Below are positions 14,129 through 17,196 of a stretch of DNA of 17,196 nucleotides, piece after piece (position 1 is the stretch's first letter; every line of letters starts with the position of its first letter). A model generated the notes under the pieces. The model was not told the origin of the DNA, ran no database searches, and saw only the letters and a program-made list of their open reading frames with translations. The translations under genes were made by a program, and so were the position numbers. Origin of the DNA: JBEKLJ01 sp050010255 (GTDB taxonomy: Bacteria > Acidobacteriota > Terriglobia > Bryobacterales > Bryobacteraceae); contig JBEKLJ010000053.1 of assembly GCA_050010255.1 (NCBI GenBank), positions 1 to 17,196 of the forward strand, in the 5' to 3' direction.

Positions 14129-15301
14129 ATGGACCTTGCCGGGATCCAACAAGCGCTGCGCGATGCGCAGGTGGACGGCTGGCTGTTCTTCGACCACCAC
14201 TCGCGCGATGGGATTGCTTACCGCGTGCTGGGGCTGGATGCCCAGCGGATGGCCACGCGGCGGTGGTACTACCTGATTCCGGCGCAGGGGGAGCCGCGCG
14301 GGCTGGTGCACCGGATCGAGTCGTCGATGCTGGACGCGCTGCCGGGAGAGAAGCGGCAGTACGCAAGCTGGCGGGAGCACTTCGAGGGCTTGCGGCGGCT
14401 GCTGGCGGGATGCCGGCGCGTGGCGATGCAGTACTCGCCCGAGTGCGCGATTTTCTACGTTTCACTAGTGGACGCCGGGACGGTAGAGCTGGTGCGGAAG
14501 GCGGGCGTGGAGGTGGTGAGCTCGGCGAACCTGATCCAGCAGTTCGAGGCGCGCTGGACGGAAGCGAACCTGGAGCGGCATCTGGAGGCGGGGCGGAAGG
14601 TAGACGAGGTGCGGCGGGCCGCGTTCGCACTGGTAGGCGAGAAGCTCCGGGCAGGGGAGCGCGTGAGCGAGCTCGACGTGGTGCGGTTCATCCTGGAGCG
14701 GTTTGCGGGTTCGCGGCTGGTGAGGGACCACGGGCCGATCGTGGCGGTGAACGAGAACGCCTCGAACCCGCACTACGAGCCGGAAGAAGGCCGCGAGCGC
14801 GAGATCCGACGGGGCGATTTCCTGCTGATGGACATGTGGGCGAAGGCGGCGGCGCCGGACGGCGTCTACTATGACATCACGTGGGTGGGATACTGCGGCG
14901 CGCAGGCGCCGGCGGAGGTCGAGAACGTCTTCGAGATCGTCAAGGGCGCGCGCGATCGGGCGGTGCGGTTTGTCCAGGAGGGGGTGAGAGCCGGGCGGGC
15001 GCTGCGCGGGTTCGAGGTGGACGACGCGGCGCGCGGCTACATTCGCGAGAAGGGTTTTGCGGAGTACTTCATCCACCGCACCGGGCACTCGATCGGGACG
15101 GAGGTGCACGGCGCGGGCGCGAACATGGACAACCTGGAGGTCCACGACGAGCGCAGCATCATCCCGTGGACGTGCTTCTCGGTCGAGCCGGGGATCTACC
15201 TGCCGAAGTTCGGCATCCGGTCGGAAGTGAACGTGTTCGTGGGGGAGGGCGAGGCGCGGGTGACGGGCGAGGCGCAGGAGAGGCTGGTGCTGGTGACATG
15301 A
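14129..15301 (+). CDS. M24-family metallopeptidase (Xaa-Pro aminopeptidase/prolidase-like)
   Basis: A 390-residue cytoplasmic peptidase of the pita-bread fold, expected to cleave Xaa-Pro bonds at peptide N-termini or in dipeptides. The N-terminal half (1-150) is the creatinase-like domain (DGWLFFDHHSRDGIAYRVLG). All five expected metal ligands are visible in the C-terminal half: D235 (LLMDMW), D249 (YYDITW), H320 (HRTGHSIG), E353 (SVEPGIY) and E365 (GIRSEVNVF); H215 in NPHYEP is the usual substrate-site His. The 14-residue D-D spacing is slightly longer than the usual 11, due to a small insertion (AAAPDG). Start ATG 14129 lies 1 nt after the symporter stop, and its own stop overlaps the next start (ATGA at 15298-15301). 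Pairing with a peptide importer fits peptide use for nutrition. Exact specificity is not resolved. Confidence 0.9.
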   Translation: MDLAGIQQALRDAQVDGWLFFDHHSRDGIAYRVLGLDAQRMATRRWYYLIPAQGEPRGLVHRIESSMLDALPGEKRQYASWREHFEGLRRLLAGCRRVAMQYSPECAIFYVSLVDAGTVELVRKAGVEVVSSANLIQQFEARWTEANLERHLEAGRKVDEVRRAAFALVGEKLRAGERVSELDVVRFILERFAGSRLVRDHGPIVAVNENASNPHYEPEEGREREIRRGDFLLMDMWAKAAAPDGVYYDITWVGYCGAQAPAEVENVFEIVKGARDRAVRFVQEGVRAGRALRGFEVDDAARGYIREKGFAEYFIHRTGHSIGTEVHGAGANMDNLEVHDERSIIPWTCFSVEPGIYLPKFGIRSEVNVFVGEGEARVTGEAQERLVLVT

Positions 15302-16878
15302 GGGGCGCGGGTGCGCTGGCGGCGGCTGCGATCACCGTGGTGACGTGGGGGCAAGGGCCGCCGCGGCGGGTGAACACGTTCGATCTGGCGTTTCCGGAGG
15401 GCCGCGGCGAGATCGAATGGCTGAGCCAGTCCACGTTCCGCTTCGCGCGTGCCTGGAGGGAGGCGCTCCAGCCGCGGCTGCCGGCGAGCGTCAAAGCGGT
15501 GCCCATCTCGGTCCAGGAGAGCGGCGAGGGGTACCGGTTCGAGACGCGCTACCTCACGGTCGTGGTGGATCGAGACGGCGGCGCGGTGAGGATCGACAAC
15601 GCGCACGGCGCGCGGCTGGCCGAGTGGCGGCTGTCGGGGGCGGGGGAGCGCGCGGTGCTGGAAGCGCCGGTGGCGGCCGGAGAGCGGCTCTACGGGCTGG
15701 GTGCACGCACGGGACCGAACCTGGAGCTGGGTGCGGCGGGGGCCGTGACCACGCGCAGACCCTTTCTGCTCTCTTCCAGCGGCTACGCGGAATACTACCC
15801 GATTGGCGGCGAATACCGGTTCGACCTGGGCGGCGAGCGGCGCACCACCGTGTTGCCGGGCGGCACGGTCGCGGTGTTCTTCTATTTCGGTCCCAGCCCG
15901 AAGGAGGTTTTCGAGGAGCACCTGCGGGTGGCCGGGAGGATCGAGCCGTTCGGCGCGGCCGAGCTGGAGGTGCGCGAGCCGGCGCGCGCGGCGCAATCCC
16001 GAGGCTCGTGGGAGACGCTGAGAGCGCGCGTGCGGGCACTGCTGACGGGCAGTTTGTCGGCGGAGCTGGTGCCGGAGTTCGATCTGACGCCGTTCGCCGG
16101 CGCGGGCGAGGAGCTGGAAGCACGGGCCGCTCAGTTGGCGAGCCTAATGCCGGTGCTGCGCGCTCCGGCCGGAGTCCGAGGCTTCCAGGGGCTGAGGCGG
16201 CGGTTGCGGCCCTACCTATTGAGCTACACGAAGGACGCGCGGGACCGCGGTTGTCCGGTACTGCGCCCGCTCCTGATCAGCTATGACGGGGACGCCGAGG
16301 CCGTCAGGCAGAACGACGAGTTCATGCTGGGCGACGAGCTGCTGGTGGCGCCGGTGCTCGCTGCGGGCGGTTCCGCGGACGTCTACTTTCCGCGCGGGAT
16401 CTGGACCGAGTTGTGGGGCGGGGAGGTGTACCAGGGGCAGCAGCGGGTGCGGGTGCGCGCGCCGGCCGGCTCGCCACCGATGTTCGTCCTGAACGGCACG
16501 ATCGTGCCGCTGGAGGCGGAAGACGCGAGTGCGCCGCTCGAGCTGCACTACTTTCCAGGCCAGGCAGCGGAGTTCTTCCTGTATGAGGAAGGGTCGGAGG
16601 AGATTTCGCAGCTCCACGCGGGGCCGGCGGACGAGGTGCTGCGGCTGGAGATCGAATCGGTGGCCGGGCGCGTGTACGAGTGGGCGATCCACCGCGCCGG
16701 AAAGTGCCGCAAGGTGGAGGGCGGCGGCGCGAAGTACGCGCGGGTGGCCGGACGCGGGCAGCTTGCGCCGGGCCGCTGGTGGGCGGATGCCGCCACGGGC
16801 ACGCTGCGTATCCGCGTCGCGGCCAGGGCGGGCGGCGACGAGGTGGTGAACGTTGCGCTAGCCGCGCGGCGGCGCTAG
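15298..16878 (+). CDS. GH31-like protein lacking the catalytic barrel core
   Basis: A 526-residue protein coupled to the peptidase by an ATGA overlap. Residues 1-20 (RGAGALAAAAITVVTWGQG) look like a short export signal, though weakly charged. Residues about 75-210 match the GH31 N-terminal domain (ERLYGLGARTG, SSGYAEYYPIGGEYRFDLGG, FFYFGPSPKEVFEEHL). Residues about 245-290 (LLTGSLSAELVPEFDLTPF, ARAAQLASLMPVLRAPAG) match the late barrel, and 300-405 (RPYLLSYTKDARDRGCPVLR, FMLGDELLVAPVLAAGGSAD, PPMFVLNGTIVPLE) match the end of the barrel and the proximal C-domain. A typical GH31 has roughly 200 more residues between about 213 and 245, including the nucleophile and acid/base Asp. Neither WxDxNE- nor SGDN-type motifs are seen. 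The frame is intact, so it may be a non-catalytic descendant; the alternative is an in-frame deletion allele. Confidence 0.75.
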   Translation: MRGAGALAAAAITVVTWGQGPPRRVNTFDLAFPEGRGEIEWLSQSTFRFARAWREALQPRLPASVKAVPISVQESGEGYRFETRYLTVVVDRDGGAVRIDNAHGARLAEWRLSGAGERAVLEAPVAAGERLYGLGARTGPNLELGAAGAVTTRRPFLLSSSGYAEYYPIGGEYRFDLGGERRTTVLPGGTVAVFFYFGPSPKEVFEEHLRVAGRIEPFGAAELEVREPARAAQSRGSWETLRARVRALLTGSLSAELVPEFDLTPFAGAGEELEARAAQLASLMPVLRAPAGVRGFQGLRRRLRPYLLSYTKDARDRGCPVLRPLLISYDGDAEAVRQNDEFMLGDELLVAPVLAAGGSADVYFPRGIWTELWGGEVYQGQQRVRVRAPAGSPPMFVLNGTIVPLEAEDASAPLELHYFPGQAAEFFLYEEGSEEISQLHAGPADEVLRLEIESVAGRVYEWAIHRAGKCRKVEGGGAKYARVAGRGQLAPGRWWADAATGTLRIRVAARAGGDEVVNVALAARRR

Positions 16879-16890
16879 CCGCACGGCGGC
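16857..16890 (+). repeat. Tandem 17-bp duplication across the stop codon of the GH31-like gene
   Basis: GCTAGCCGCGCGGCGGC (16857-16873) is followed directly by GCTAGCCGCACGGCGGC (16874-16890), one mismatch. The stop TAG (16876-16878) is in the second copy, so unit one supplies the last residues (LAARRR). Confidence 0.8.
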
Positions 16891-16951
16891 GCGGCTCCGC
16901 CGCAGAGGCGGGACTGTGGCCACGTGGGAAAACGGGTACAGTTCTGACCGA

Positions 16952-16968
16952 TGCCGCCCGAGGCGGCA
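16952..16968 (+). other. GC-rich hairpin downstream of the GH31-like gene
   Basis: A perfect 7-bp stem (tgccgcc with ggcggca) with a 3-nt loop (cga), 74 nt after the stop. No T run follows, so it is a possible but non-standard terminator or mRNA end structure. Confidence 0.45.
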
Positions 16969-16978
16969 CCCGCGAGCA

Positions 16979-17031
16979 TGAAAATGGCACGGGAACGCCT
17001 CTGTGCAATCAATGGGTTGCGGGCATTTTCA
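16979..17031 (+). other. Long-range inverted repeat
   Basis: tgaaaatg (16979-16986) pairs with cattttca (17024-17031), with a 37-nt interior containing a short gcaa/ttgc helix. Gcctct near 16997 could also pair with agaggc at 17034-17039, so alternative folds exist. Possibly part of a structured RNA or an element end; evidence is weak. Confidence 0.3.
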
Positions 17032-17036
17032 AGAGA

Positions 17037-17076
17037 GGCTACTCTGTCCACTCGCTGCGCTCGGGACAGAGTAGCC
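17037..17076 (+). terminator. 13-bp perfect inverted repeat, terminator- or REP-like
   Basis: ggctactctgtcc (17037-17049) and ggacagagtagcc (17064-17076) form a perfect 13-bp stem around a 14-nt loop. It lies between the last cellular gene and a possible transposase start. Transcription from the left would meet it about 160 nt after the GH31-like stop. There is no T run on either strand next to it, so a bidirectional hairpin or repeat-family element is as likely as a terminator. Confidence 0.45.
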
Positions 17077-17139
17077 TGGAAGCTGTGAAACAATCGAACA
17101 TTTCTCTTCCGTTCTGTTGCGGCGCCCGTAAACTGGAAC

Positions 17140-17196
17140 GTGGAACCAAACGACTCCGCTCCTCGCTTTGAGCCCATCGACCGCCGACAGGTGGTC
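17140..17196 (+). CDS. Start of a possible IS1182-like transposase (cut by window end)
   Basis: From GTG at 17140 the frame is open for 19 codons to the last base and reads VEPNDSAPRFEPIDRRQVV (first codon read as Met if used). The RFEPIDRRQ pattern recalls the opening of IS1182-type transposases (RFxPxxRxQ then a Leu/Val-rich stretch). Only this short piece is visible, no catalytic residue can be checked and no terminal inverted repeat is identified. The ribosome binding site is weak. Upstream codons in this frame are also open for some distance, so a different start is possible. Confidence 0.35.
   Translation, partial: MEPNDSAPRFEPIDRRQVV

Noticed and set aside
12723..14276. Alternative + frame within the POT symporter gene
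   Set aside because: Gly/Arg-rich out-of-frame translation; the overlapping frame has all POT motifs.
14881..15297. Upstream extension of the GH31-like gene into the peptidase gene
   Set aside because: This part overlaps the active-site half of the M24 peptidase and is Gly/Arg-rich; the ATG at 15298 with ATGA overlap is the natural start.
16680..17171. Open frame covering the end of the GH31-like gene and the following gap
   Set aside because: Mostly out-of-frame translation of the GH31-like gene, then inverted repeats; no family features.

Overview
This is a GC-rich bacterial window in which every recognisable gene lies on the + strand. It has two unlike halves. The left half (1-9715) is a compact, tightly packed siphovirus-type tail module. 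The right half (10147-16878) holds ordinary cellular genes. The tail-protein wording, the heptad repeats and the cellular gene mix remind me of Acidobacteriota, but that is recall-based and moderate to low in confidence; no rRNA or marker gene is present to settle it.

Tail module, in order: the C-terminal part of a tail tube protein cut by the window edge (1-522); a tail assembly chaperone (528-896), extended by an apparent programmed -1 frameshift into a longer fusion (528-1216); a very short tape-measure-like protein (1203-1832); two tandem paralogous distal-tail proteins (1835-2194, 2196-2981); a 1310-residue hub protein with a four-cysteine region (3074-7006); and an 899-residue tip protein with a TIM-barrel-like C-terminal half (7016-9715). 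The order tube, chaperone, tape measure, distal tail, hub matches lambda-like tails and Rhodobacter-type gene transfer agents (GTAs). No lysis, integrase or cell-wall peptidase gene follows. This leaves open a defective prophage, a GTA-like particle or a tail-only particle. The clearest unusual system is the recoding signal: A AAA AAC at 884-890, a 5-nt spacer, then a 12-bp stem at 896-943, with a start-less -1 frame open to 1216.

Junction: 9716-10146 carries heptad repeats, four copies of GATCGGCCA and a candidate promoter. It leads into a Fic-family AMP-transferase gene (10147-11355). A second heptad array (11384-11418) follows the Fic gene, so the Fic gene is bracketed by like repeats and may be a separate insertion.

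Right half: a Wzt-like ABC ATPase with a C-terminal sugar-binding-type domain but no permease beside it (11440-12642); a POT-family oligopeptide/H+ symporter (12649-14127); an M24 aminopeptidase/prolidase-like enzyme (14129-15301); and a protein built from the ends of a GH31 glycosidase with the catalytic core missing (15298-16878). These four genes are spaced 6 nt, 1 nt and -4 nt apart, so they are probably co-transcribed. Peptide import followed by intracellular peptide cleavage is a plausible shared role for the middle two. The window ends in a 261-bp region with several strong inverted repeats, then the first codons of what may be a transposase (17140 onward).
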